This document shows, piece by piece, positions 5,889 to 12,403 of a stretch of DNA of 18,157 nt (the stretch's first letter is position 1; every line of letters begins with the position of its first letter). The notes under the pieces are model-generated. The model saw only the letters and a program-made list of their open reading frames with translations. It ran no database searches and was not told where the DNA came from. The position numbers were made by a program, and so were the translations under genes. This DNA is from Clostridiaceae bacterium (GTDB lineage: Bacteria; Bacillota; Clostridia; Saccharofermentanales; DTU023): the NCBI GenBank assembly GCA_012800135.1, contig JAAZJV010000311.1, forward strand, positions 1-18,157. The letters run 5' to 3'.

Positions 5889-6997
5889 ATAGAAAACAAA
5901 TCGAAGAAAGAATGGCGGCCATTAAAGATGAGCTGCAAAAGGACGGAGCAGATCTTGAGGCACTGCGCGCAGAGTTTGACGAGCTGAAAGAAAAGCGCGA
6001 CCAACTGATCAAGGATGAAGAGGCGCGCAAAAGTCTTTTAGAGGATATCGCTAATGAGCGAATCGGTGTCCGTGTGGACTTTAACCCTCCGAAAGAAGAT
6101 GTTAAGAAAGCCAACGATGAACATTATCGCACGGCCTTCTTAAAGTCCTTGCTGCGTATGCCGTTGACAGAAGAAGAGCAGCGCGCTTTTGTCCACACGA
6201 CGGAGAATACATCAGCTGTAATTCCGAAGGATTTGCAGAACAAAATCTACTCAACGATGGAAGAATCTCATCCGATCCTGAAAGATGTTCAGATCATCCG
6301 CTCAGGCGCTGTATTGACAATCGTCAAGCACACCGCGATCGCTGCCGGTGATGCGGCAAATGTTGCTGAAGGCGCAGCGAACGCTGACGAGCAGAACACG
6401 TTCGTCAACGTCGATCTTTCGGGCAAGGACATCTCTAAGCATGTTGACTTTTCTTATCGACTGGGCAAGATGGCCATTCCTGCATTTGAGTCTTACCTTG
6501 TGCAAGAAATCGGATCCAGAATCGGATCGCAGTGGGCAAAAAATATTGTCGCGCAAATTAAAACGGATCTGAATTCAGAAAACAAAATCAATGCAGCTAC
6601 TCCCGGCACTCTTAAGATCGATGACTTCTTGTCTGCGATGAGCAAGCTCAAAGGTGTGGGCGCTGTTACCGTTTACGGCAACAATGCCTCCTTCTACGGC
6701 AACGTCGCCACGATGAATGATCCTGACCGTCGCATTAGTTTTATTCCTGACTATCAAAGCGGAATTAAAGCGCAAATTCTCGGCAATCCGTTTAAGCAGG
6801 AAGACGCTTTAGCCGACGGCGAGATCTTGATTCTCGATCCGAAACAATACGTCGAGAATGTCGTTCAAGACTTGCTCATCGAGCGAGATAAAGACATCAA
6901 GACTCATGTGCATACGATTGCCGGACTAGTGATCGCCGGCGGGACGCTCACCAATGACAAGGCCGGGGCATTGATCACTGTTGGCATCGGCGGATAG
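5885..6997 (+). CDS. Major capsid protein (HK97 fold)
   Basis: This 370-residue protein forms the icosahedral shell. Residues 1-57 are a highly charged coiled coil (IEERMAAIKDELQ to LLEDIANER), the delta/scaffolding domain that the upstream protease removes in HK97-like phages. After a linker the HK97-fold core begins near residue 100, with the family-typical TTENTSAVIPKDLQNKI and then MEESHPILKDVQIIRSG. Later blocks include the helix QEIGSRIGSQWAKNIVAQI and a P-domain strand GNNASFYGNVATMNDPDRR. Scaffold on the same chain explains why no separate scaffold gene is present. It starts at ATG 5885 with AAGGAG (5874-5879) and overlaps the protease stop by ATGA, coupling protease and shell synthesis. 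Confidence 0.94.
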   Translation: MNRKQIEERMAAIKDELQKDGADLEALRAEFDELKEKRDQLIKDEEARKSLLEDIANERIGVRVDFNPPKEDVKKANDEHYRTAFLKSLLRMPLTEEEQRAFVHTTENTSAVIPKDLQNKIYSTMEESHPILKDVQIIRSGAVLTIVKHTAIAAGDAANVAEGAANADEQNTFVNVDLSGKDISKHVDFSYRLGKMAIPAFESYLVQEIGSRIGSQWAKNIVAQIKTDLNSENKINAATPGTLKIDDFLSAMSKLKGVGAVTVYGNNASFYGNVATMNDPDRRISFIPDYQSGIKAQILGNPFKQEDALADGEILILDPKQYVENVVQDLLIERDKDIKTHVHTIAGLVIAGGTLTNDKAGALITVGIGG

Positions 6998-7007
6998 GAG
7001 ATCCGTT

Positions 7008-7343
7008 ATGATTTGCAAGGTCAAGCAGCTTTTTTACAACAAATACGAACCGAGGAACCCGGAGCAGATTTTTGCTCCGGGAACCTATGTCAAAATCAAC
7101 GACCTATCACGAGCAAAAAGCCTGATCGAGAGGGGGATTATTGTTGAAGCGGAAGCGCCAAAAGATACCGATATCAATGTGCTTAACGACCAACGAAAGG
7201 ACGGTGATCCTAAATCCCCCGAGGAGCAGGGTGACGCTCTGGAAGAAATGACGGTTAAACAACTCACCGAGATGGCCCGCGAGCGAGGCGTCGAGGTGCC
7301 GAAGAGAGTCAAGAAGGGCGAGCTGATCGACCTCTTGAGATAG
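7008..7343 (+). CDS. Small head-associated protein with C-terminal SAP/Rho-N-like domain
   Basis: The 111-residue product has an N-terminal segment (MICKVKQLFYNKYEPRNPEQ, then FAPGTYVKINDLSRAKSLIERGII) resembling small phage proteins found beside capsid genes, an acidic Pro/Asp-rich linker (50-78), and a C-terminal helix-extended-helix unit at 79-111, LEEMTVKQLTEMARERGVEV then KRVKKGELIDLLR. That unit matches the SAP / Rho-N / HeH type of nucleic-acid-binding fold. It lies between capsid and connector genes, so it may act at the head or portal and touch DNA; that is inference. The frame is open upstream to 6981, but ATG 7008 follows GGATAGGAG, which overlaps the capsid stop codon. Confidence 0.75.
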   Translation: MICKVKQLFYNKYEPRNPEQIFAPGTYVKINDLSRAKSLIERGIIVEAEAPKDTDINVLNDQRKDGDPKSPEEQGDALEEMTVKQLTEMARERGVEVPKRVKKGELIDLLR

Positions 7344-7352
7344 GAGGGATGC

Positions 7353-7619
7353 ATGCTTGGAAAAATAAAACTTGACTTGCGAATAGCTCATGGGGCGATG
7401 GACTCGGATATCCAGGATAATATTGACGCCTGCCTGAGCGATCTTGCACGGGTGGGCGTTGTTCTTATCGAAAATGCGGATCCGCTGATCGTTAAAGCTG
7501 TTAAGCTGTATTGTCGTTGGCAGTACAATTTTGAAAATCAAGCAGACCGCTACATGAAAGCTTATATGTCTTTGAGAGATGCTTTATCACTTTGCGGCGA
7601 CTATAAAGGAGAAGATTGA
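7353..7619 (+). CDS. Head-tail connector protein (gp6-like)
   Basis: This 88-residue all-helical protein fits the phage connector (HK97 gp6-like / Phage_connect_1) group, which forms a ring under the portal. Visible features are an N-terminal helix (LGKIKLDLRIAHGAMDSDIQ), the typical IDACLSDLARVGV turn, ADPLIVKAVKLYCRWQYN, and a tyrosine-rich last helix with YMSLRDALSLCGDY. The family is usually 90-110 residues, so this is slightly short but complete. I start at ATG 7353, five bases after AGGAGG (7342-7347); an ATG at 7349 is out of frame. It ends in TGATG, overlapping the next start by one base. Confidence 0.8.
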   Translation: MLGKIKLDLRIAHGAMDSDIQDNIDACLSDLARVGVVLIENADPLIVKAVKLYCRWQYNFENQADRYMKAYMSLRDALSLCGDYKGED

Positions 7620-7927
7620 TGTTCGTTGAGATATTGACTCTCTTAAAAGAGATCCAGACCATCGACGAATACGGCGACACGATGACGGAATACGAAGCGA
7701 CTCAGGTCTTCGCGCGAAAAGACAAGACATACATCTCTCAAAAGATCGAGGCAGGAGCGAAAGGTCAAGATATCCAACTCAAATTCACGCTTGCCGATTA
7801 TCTCGACTACAACGGCGAAAAAGAAGCTATTTGGAACGGCAAAAAATACCAGGTCATGAGCGGAGATTCTCAATCGCGAGAAATACAACTCATGCTGTAC
7901 GGAGGAATCGAAATTGCCCAGGCCTAA
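7619..7927 (+). CDS. Head closure / head-tail joining protein
   Basis: The 102-residue product has the beta-rich pattern of head-closure adaptors (SPP1 gp16 / Phage_H_T_join group): FVEILTLLKEIQTIDEYGDT, a strand set around TQVFARKDKTYISQKIEAG, and a C-terminal NGKKYQVMSGDSQSREIQLM. These proteins plug the connector after packaging and accept the tail. The frame reads back to TTG 7616, but ATG 7619 sits directly on the previous stop (TGATG) and follows AAAGGAGAAG (7605-7614), so it is the better start. Its last codons overlap the next gene by 14 bases. Confidence 0.78.
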   Translation: MFVEILTLLKEIQTIDEYGDTMTEYEATQVFARKDKTYISQKIEAGAKGQDIQLKFTLADYLDYNGEKEAIWNGKKYQVMSGDSQSREIQLMLYGGIEIAQA

Positions 7928-8381
7928 CGCAAAGATGAAGATAAGTCGCGACGGGAATTTGAGTTTTGAATCAAATGTCGACGCTGTCCAGTGGACGATT
8001 CGGGAATTGATTCAATCGGCTAATGCTGATGTCGGGAAGTATATTCGCAAGCTTGTTATCTCGAAAATTCGAGATTCTTACCCGAAACAGATTCCCGGCA
8101 AGCGCGTCTATAGAGCCGTGGGTTTTTGGGCGAGAAAGCGCGAAGGCGATCTTCAGATAGGGTTTGGGCATTCCAAATATGGCCGATCGGGTGACATGTG
8201 GTTTGCGATTCGCCAAGAATTAGGCGATAAAGGCATGCCAAAGAGAGGGTTTTTGCGAGAAACGGTCATGGAAAATATTCCTCAGATCAACAAGATACAG
8301 GCGCAATATCTTTCGGCGCTTAACGACAAAGACCCGATTGTTGAAGAACTGCCCGACATGGAAGGAGATGATGAGTCATGA
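7914..8381 (+). CDS. HK97 gp10-like tail completion/connector protein (TTG start)
   Basis: The 155-residue protein occupies the slot of HK97 gp10-like proteins, which complete the tail-head interface. It shows a helical N-terminus (AVQWTIRELIQSANADVGKY), the basic KLVISKIRDSYPKQIPGK, an aromatic core VGFWARKREGDLQIGFGHSK, the glutamate-lysine motif IRQELGDKGMPKRGFLRETV, and an acidic tail. The start is probably TTG 7914, because GGAGG (7901-7905) lies 8 bases ahead; the next in-frame ATG (7935) has no matching site. It overlaps its left neighbour by 14 bases and its right neighbour by ATGA. Family assignment rests on pattern and position. Confidence 0.75.
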   Translation: MPRPNAKMKISRDGNLSFESNVDAVQWTIRELIQSANADVGKYIRKLVISKIRDSYPKQIPGKRVYRAVGFWARKREGDLQIGFGHSKYGRSGDMWFAIRQELGDKGMPKRGFLRETVMENIPQINKIQAQYLSALNDKDPIVEELPDMEGDDES

Positions 8382-8740
8382 TCCGAGAGTTGAAAAGGCA
8401 AATTAAGGTTGAGTTAGAGGATGTTGGACATCCTGCCGCTTTCGGCACGATGCCTCAAAAAGACATTTATCCTCATATCGTGCTGGACCTGCCGTCGGAC
8501 ATCTATCAAGAGGGGTTGCACAATTTAACGCTTGACATCAATGTCTGGGACAAATCCGAATCATCGGCGAACGTAGACGCTATATCTGAGATGATCATAG
8601 ATCGATTAGATCGTATAAGAATCATGTCCGACCATCATCATGCGATCTTTTACTTTTTGTCGATGGGGAGCTTCGACAGCGAGGACCCGACACTGCGAAG
8701 AAAGACACTTATATTTAATGTCCAATTAAGGAGAAAATGA
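8378..8740 (+). CDS. Tail terminator / tail completion protein (DUF3168-like)
   Basis: This 120-residue alpha/beta protein has the order typical of tail terminators: an N-terminal helix (IRELKRQIKVELEDVG), a histidine-containing strand with YPHIVLDLPSDIY, the paired strand HNLTLDINVWDKSESSANVD, a helix AISEMIIDRLDRIR, and a C-terminal strand pair ending RRKTLIFNVQLRRK. Such proteins cap the finished tail tube and bind the head. The TLDINVWDKS segment with a following helix is the most diagnostic part. It starts at ATG 8378 overlapping the previous stop, and its last codons supply the ribosome site AAGGAG of the tube gene. Confidence 0.75.
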   Translation: MIRELKRQIKVELEDVGHPAAFGTMPQKDIYPHIVLDLPSDIYQEGLHNLTLDINVWDKSESSANVDAISEMIIDRLDRIRIMSDHHHAIFYFLSMGSFDSEDPTLRRKTLIFNVQLRRK

Positions 8741-8741
8741 C

Positions 8742-9356
8742 ATGGCACAATGCAAGGTTGTTAGTGGATTGACCACTGACACAACTCAGCGCCTCGTGCT
8801 TGACGCAGGGGCATTTTTCAAAAACTTTTACGTCGAAACACCCGACGGGGGGACGACGCCTCCCGACACGTTCGAGTCGGCCGTGGCAGCAGGCAAGCTT
8901 TTAGGAGCGACGAAGGGCGGAGGAAGTTTTTCCGCCGTGCCCACTTTGCGCACGATTGAGGTTGACGGAGCGAGAGGGGCGATTAAAGGCATGAACATTC
9001 CCGAGTCTTGGGAAGTGAAGATGGGTGCAAAACTTCTTGAGGTGACAGTTGACACGCTGTCGGCCGCGCTTGCCTCGACAGAGCAGAGTGTGTCCGGCAC
9101 GGCGACGAAGATCACCGGGAAGGTTTGCATTTCCGACGACGATTATATTGACAATATCACTTGGGCGGGCAATCTGTCGGGCTCCGAAGATTTGGTTTAT
9201 ATCCAAATCTACAATGCGCTCAACACAAAAGGCCTTGAGCTGACGTTCGAGGACAAGGGCGAGGCTGTCATTGAGACCGAATTCATCGCTCATTACTCGA
9301 TGGACTCGCTGGATACGCCGCCTTTTGCGATTTATTATCCCGCCATCGGAGGATAA
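8742..9356 (+). CDS. Major tail tube protein
   Basis: The 204-residue product is predicted to stack as hexamers into the non-contractile tail tube. Position (after the terminator protein, before the gpG/gpGT pair) and composition support this: rich in Gly, Ala, Thr and Ser with alternating strands. Diagnostic stretches are GATKGGGSFSAVPTLRTIEV followed by DGARGAIKG, the strand SWEVKMGAKLLEVTVDTL, and a C-terminal LELTFEDKGEAVIETEFIAH ending DTPPFAIYYPAIGG. No Ig-like extension follows the core. ATG 8742 follows AAGGAGAAAATGAC. It is expected to be among the most heavily translated late products. Confidence 0.88.
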   Translation: MAQCKVVSGLTTDTTQRLVLDAGAFFKNFYVETPDGGTTPPDTFESAVAAGKLLGATKGGGSFSAVPTLRTIEVDGARGAIKGMNIPESWEVKMGAKLLEVTVDTLSAALASTEQSVSGTATKITGKVCISDDDYIDNITWAGNLSGSEDLVYIQIYNALNTKGLELTFEDKGEAVIETEFIAHYSMDSLDTPPFAIYYPAIGG

Positions 9357-9357
9357 G

Positions 9358-9669
9358 ATGAGACGCTTATCGCTCAGGGACGCGGGCAAGGCGTCAAAGA
9401 TACTTAAAAAACTGGGACTGCGAATCAATGATGAAGGCGATGTCCGTTCAGCCGAAGCGCTGGGGGCAAGCCTTTTTTTAGTGGCTCTGGAAAACTACCA
9501 TCAAGCAGAACAAGAGGTTGCCGAGCTCATGGCGTCGCTTATCGGCGACGGAATGACTGAGGAAAAGTTCTTGGATTTAACACTTGATGAGGCAATGCCT
9601 TATTTTGAAAAATTGAGGGAAGATCCAGGGCTAAAGGGTTTTTTCAAACTGCTTGGGAAATTGAGTTAG
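9358..9669 (+). CDS. Tail assembly chaperone gpG-like
   Basis: The 103-residue product acts with its frameshifted form to keep the tape measure protein soluble while tube subunits polymerise around it; that role follows from the lambda gpG/gpGT family. It is helical: LRDAGKASKILKKLGLRIND, SLFLVALENYHQAEQEVAEL, MTEEKFLDLTLDEAMPYFEK, then PGLKGFFKLLGKLS. The frame is open back to 9271 inside the tube gene, but ATG 9358 comes right after the tube stop and a CGGAGGATAAG site. A slippery TTTTTTC near its end redirects a fraction of ribosomes into the downstream frame. Confidence 0.85.
   Translation: MRRLSLRDAGKASKILKKLGLRINDEGDVRSAEALGASLFLVALENYHQAEQEVAELMASLIGDGMTEEKFLDLTLDEAMPYFEKLREDPGLKGFFKLLGKLS
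9639..9645 (+). other. Programmed -1 ribosomal frameshift site (T TTT TTC)
   Basis: In the gpG frame the codons read GGT TTT TTC AAA, so TTTTTTC fits the X XXY YYZ slippery pattern exactly. A -1 slip leaves both tRNAs on Phe codons and continues CAA ACT GCT TGG. The -1 frame is open from 9609 to 9932 with no other convincing start before an internal ATG at 9714. Lambda-type gpG/gpGT genes use the same arrangement at this map position. Confidence 0.85.
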
Positions 9670-9932
9670 TTTACGACGCTCTGCTGAGACGATATTCACA
9701 GATTGAATTCTTTATGGATATGGACATCGACGATATCGTCAGGCAGCTGAATATTATTGCCGAAGACGAGAAGGAGCAGAGATTGTGGGAGCGTTGGATT
9801 CCTTATCAATCTCAGATGGCTTATGACGAATTCAAGATGCACGTCACTTCTCCGACGGCAAAAAGAGATGAGCGGAGCGTCGAGGAGATTCTTTCCCATG
9901 TACAAAAGCTAATGGATAAATACAGGGGGTGA
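9645..9932 (+). CDS. gpT extension of the tail chaperone, made by -1 frameshift (gpGT)
   Basis: Read after the slip, this frame gives QTAWEIELVYDALLRRYSQI, then EFFMDMDIDDIVRQLNIIAE and a basic C-terminus ending KLMDKYRG. The joined product is 96 + 95 = 191 residues. The W-containing start and the 'IEFF-acidic' block are typical of gpT-like extensions in Bacillota phages. In lambda the T domain recruits tube protein to the tape measure. If only the ATG at 9714 were used, a 72-residue fragment lacking the conserved start would result, and it has no clear ribosome site. The stop (9930-9932) overlaps the region where the tape-measure gene should start. Confidence 0.8.
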   Translation, partial: QTAWEIELVYDALLRRYSQIEFFMDMDIDDIVRQLNIIAEDEKEQRLWERWIPYQSQMAYDEFKMHVTSPTAKRDERSVEEILSHVQKLMDKYRG

Positions 9933-9959
9933 TGCTTTATCGAGCTTTTCAAACTGATG
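9924..9959 (+). promoter_or_regulatory. Ribosome site of the tape-measure gene with no matching in-frame ATG
   Basis: AGGGGG (9924-9929) is a good ribosome site. The nearest ATG (9932) is out of the tape-measure frame and gives only a 15-residue peptide ending at 9979. The in-frame codons at a suitable distance are TTT (9936) and ATC (9939). The first in-frame ATG (9957) is 27 bases past the site with no ribosome site of its own. See the finding on this start. Confidence 0.6.
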
Positions 9960-11735
9960 GGCTCCGTGCTCATCGATAATAAAGATGCGGACGCATCACT
10001 TCAAAAGACGGACAGTAAAGCCAAGCAGCTGTTCGACAAGCTGGGCGGAGGGATAAAGACAGCCGCCAAGGTCGGGGCTGCCATTGGGGGCATGGCCGCG
10101 GCAGGCGGTGCTGCTCTTTTTGGAATGGCCAGCAAGTCGGCCGAAGTAACCGACCGCATCGACAAAATGAGCCAAAAAATCGGCATCAGCCGAAAGGGCT
10201 TCCAAGAATGGGACTTCATCCTTTCTCAATCGGGCACCAGCATCGAAAAGATGCAGGTCGGAATGAAGACAATGGTCCAGAGAATGGATGAGACCATCAA
10301 AGGCACAGGCAAAGGCGCTGAGGCTTTTGAGAAGTTGGGAGTTTCCGCGACCGATCTTGAAGGCAATATGAGGGCGCAGGAAGATGTCTTTGAAGATCTC
10401 GTTCGCAAGATGCAAGATCTGCCTGAAGGGGCCGAGAAGTCTCAGTTGGCTTTTGATCTTTTCGGTAAAGCCGGACTAGAGCTGATGCCTTTGCTGAACT
10501 CCGCAGGTGGCAGCGTCGAGGAGCTAAAAGAAAAGGCGGAGGATCTCGGCATTGTCTTAAGTGATGAGGCCATCGACGCAGGGGTTGTCTTTACAGACAC
10601 GATTGACCAGATGCAGAGATCTCTCGGGGCTGCCGGCGCTGAGATTGGCGTGGCTGTTATGCCGATCGTTCAGGCGGCGGCGGATTGGGTGATCGCTAAC
10701 ATGCCGACCATCAAGGCCGTTGCTCAAGAAGTCTTTTCAAAGATCGGCGAATTCGCAAAAGCGACAGTAGAGATTTTTCAAACCTACTTTTTGCCCGTAA
10801 TATCCGCGGTCATCGGGTGGGTTAAGGCGAATTGGCCAACGATAAAGACAGTTGTGGAAACAGTCCTGAATGCCGTCAAAGATATCGTCGCTGCCGTGAC
10901 AGGAGCGATCAAGGCCATCTGGGATAAGTGGGGCGATGAGATCATGACGACCTTAAAGGTCGTATGGGATGTCATCAAAAATGTAGTTGAGACAACAATC
11001 AACGTAGTTAAGGGCATCATCCAGGTTGTCACATCCCTAATCAAAGGCGATTGGGAAGGCGTATGGAACGGCATTAAGTCAATCTTTGTATCTATCTGGG
11101 ACGGCATCAAGTCGCACGTCGACACGGTCATCAACGCCATTAAAGGCGTAATATATCATGTGATGGATAGCATTAAATCGACCTGGTCAAGTGTCTGGAG
11201 CAGCATTAAAGACACGACCACTCGCACGTGGGACGGCATCAAGTCGGCCATCATGACGCCACTTGAGTGGGTTAGAGATAAGGTAAAAGGTGTCATCGAC
11301 ACGATTAAAGGCTTCTTCAATTTCAAAATTACATGGCCAAGGATCCCGATGCCGCGATTTGCCATCAGTCCATCAGGGTGGAGAATCGGTGATCTGCTAA
11401 AAGGATCTATTCCAAGACTCTCTATTGCGTGGCACGCTGAGGGCGGAATCTTTGATAAGCCTACAATCTTTAACACAATGCGCGGAATGCATGGTGTTGG
11501 CGAGGCAGGGCCCGAGGCGATCATGCCTCTTTCGAAACTGCAAGATCTTATTGACATGAATCGAGATCGAGACTTGTATCTTGAGATGGTGTCGCTTTTG
11601 AGAGAAATCCGAGACAAGAATCAAGACCTGTATCTTGATGGCGACAGACTCGTCGGTTACATTCTCGACCGAATCGACGAAGAACTTGCGGAAAAACAAC
11701 GACAAAGTGAATGGGCGCTGGGGGGTGTGCTGTGA
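9957..11735 (+). CDS. Tail tape measure protein
   Basis: This 592-residue protein (598 if it begins at 9939) sets tail length and travels through the tube at infection. Parts in order: a basic N-terminus; a Gly/Ala-rich hydrophobic segment VGAAIGGMAAAGGAALFGMA (39-58) suited to membrane insertion; a globular part with DRIDKMSQKIGISRKGFQEW (67-85); a long hydrophobic central region (about 230-455) with repeated Trp motifs, including WVIANMPTIKAV (244-255), WVKANWPTIKTV (288-299) and WDGIKS-like units near 370, 381, 414 and 425; and the conserved C-terminal block AEGGIFDKPTIFN ... GEAGPEAIMPL (494-525). At about 0.15 nm per residue the tail would be near 90 nm, short for the group. No lysozyme or peptidase domain is visible. 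The N-terminus appears displaced: codons just upstream read IELFKLMGSVLID, typical of this family. Confidence 0.92.
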   Translation: MGSVLIDNKDADASLQKTDSKAKQLFDKLGGGIKTAAKVGAAIGGMAAAGGAALFGMASKSAEVTDRIDKMSQKIGISRKGFQEWDFILSQSGTSIEKMQVGMKTMVQRMDETIKGTGKGAEAFEKLGVSATDLEGNMRAQEDVFEDLVRKMQDLPEGAEKSQLAFDLFGKAGLELMPLLNSAGGSVEELKEKAEDLGIVLSDEAIDAGVVFTDTIDQMQRSLGAAGAEIGVAVMPIVQAAADWVIANMPTIKAVAQEVFSKIGEFAKATVEIFQTYFLPVISAVIGWVKANWPTIKTVVETVLNAVKDIVAAVTGAIKAIWDKWGDEIMTTLKVVWDVIKNVVETTINVVKGIIQVVTSLIKGDWEGVWNGIKSIFVSIWDGIKSHVDTVINAIKGVIYHVMDSIKSTWSSVWSSIKDTTTRTWDGIKSAIMTPLEWVRDKVKGVIDTIKGFFNFKITWPRIPMPRFAISPSGWRIGDLLKGSIPRLSIAWHAEGGIFDKPTIFNTMRGMHGVGEAGPEAIMPLSKLQDLIDMNRDRDLYLEMVSLLREIRDKNQDLYLDGDRLVGYILDRIDEELAEKQRQSEWALGGVL

Positions 11736-12403
11736 AATTTAACGGAATAGACTCAAGCGCCTTTCCGAGCCTGACCGTCACAAAAAAAGGAACAAGGCAA
11801 ACGCCTAAAAAGATCTATGAAGACTACGGCGTTTTGCCTGGCACAAGCAGGGCGCTTTTTGAGGACACGGGGCAATATCTGCCCTATAAGCGATCTATGG
11901 CCTTTTTGGTCAAAGATCCTGCCGACTTCCGAAGCGTCACGGTGTGGCTTGACGGAACGGGAAATTTAGAAATCGAAGAAGGCGGATATTACAAGTCAAG
12001 AGTGGCTAAAACCGACCAGGAAGACCTTCTTTGCGGTTGGCGCTTGTATGAAGTAGAATTTGAGGTTCAACCTTTCTTTTGGCTCGGCTCAGGTCTGGAA
12101 ACCGTCACCTTGACGAGCGCGGGCGCGATAAGCAATCCCGGCAACTTGCCATCTAAGCCGATCATCAAGATATATGGATCAGGCAACATCACGCTAAACG
12201 TCGGGGCGAAGTCTTATCAGTTGACCGACGTCAACGAATACATCGCGATTGATAGCGACCTTAAACAAGTCTATAAGGAGCAGCTCAACCAGGGCAAAAA
12301 GCTTGTCGGTGGCTTCCCGACACTAAACGTCGGCAGCAACAACATCTCGTGGACCGGAAATGTCACGAAATTAGAAATTAAAGGAAATTGGATCGACTTA
12401 TGA
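11732..12403 (+). CDS. dit: Distal tail protein (Dit, baseplate hub)
   Basis: The 223-residue protein should form the hexameric ring between tail tube and baseplate. It fits the Sipho_tail/Dit family: N-terminal MKFNGIDSSAFPSLTVTKKG, a strand set with YLPYKRSMAFLVKDPADFRS, the conserved aromatic YEVEFEVQPFFWLGSG ending the first domain near residue 128, then a galectin-like second domain with NPGNLPSKPIIKIYGSGNIT. The start is GTG 11732: it overlaps the tape-measure TGA by GTGA, and a GGGGGG run (11720-11725) is 6 bases upstream. The ATG at 11711 lies ahead of that ribosome site. It overlaps the next gene by ATGA. Confidence 0.88.
   Translation: MKFNGIDSSAFPSLTVTKKGTRQTPKKIYEDYGVLPGTSRALFEDTGQYLPYKRSMAFLVKDPADFRSVTVWLDGTGNLEIEEGGYYKSRVAKTDQEDLLCGWRLYEVEFEVQPFFWLGSGLETVTLTSAGAISNPGNLPSKPIIKIYGSGNITLNVGAKSYQLTDVNEYIAIDSDLKQVYKEQLNQGKKLVGGFPTLNVGSNNISWTGNVTKLEIKGNWIDL

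Noticed and set aside
9714..9932. Independent 72-residue gene starting at ATG 9714
   Set aside because: It has no ribosome site, and the conserved gpT start lies upstream in the same frame, reached by the TTTTTTC slip.
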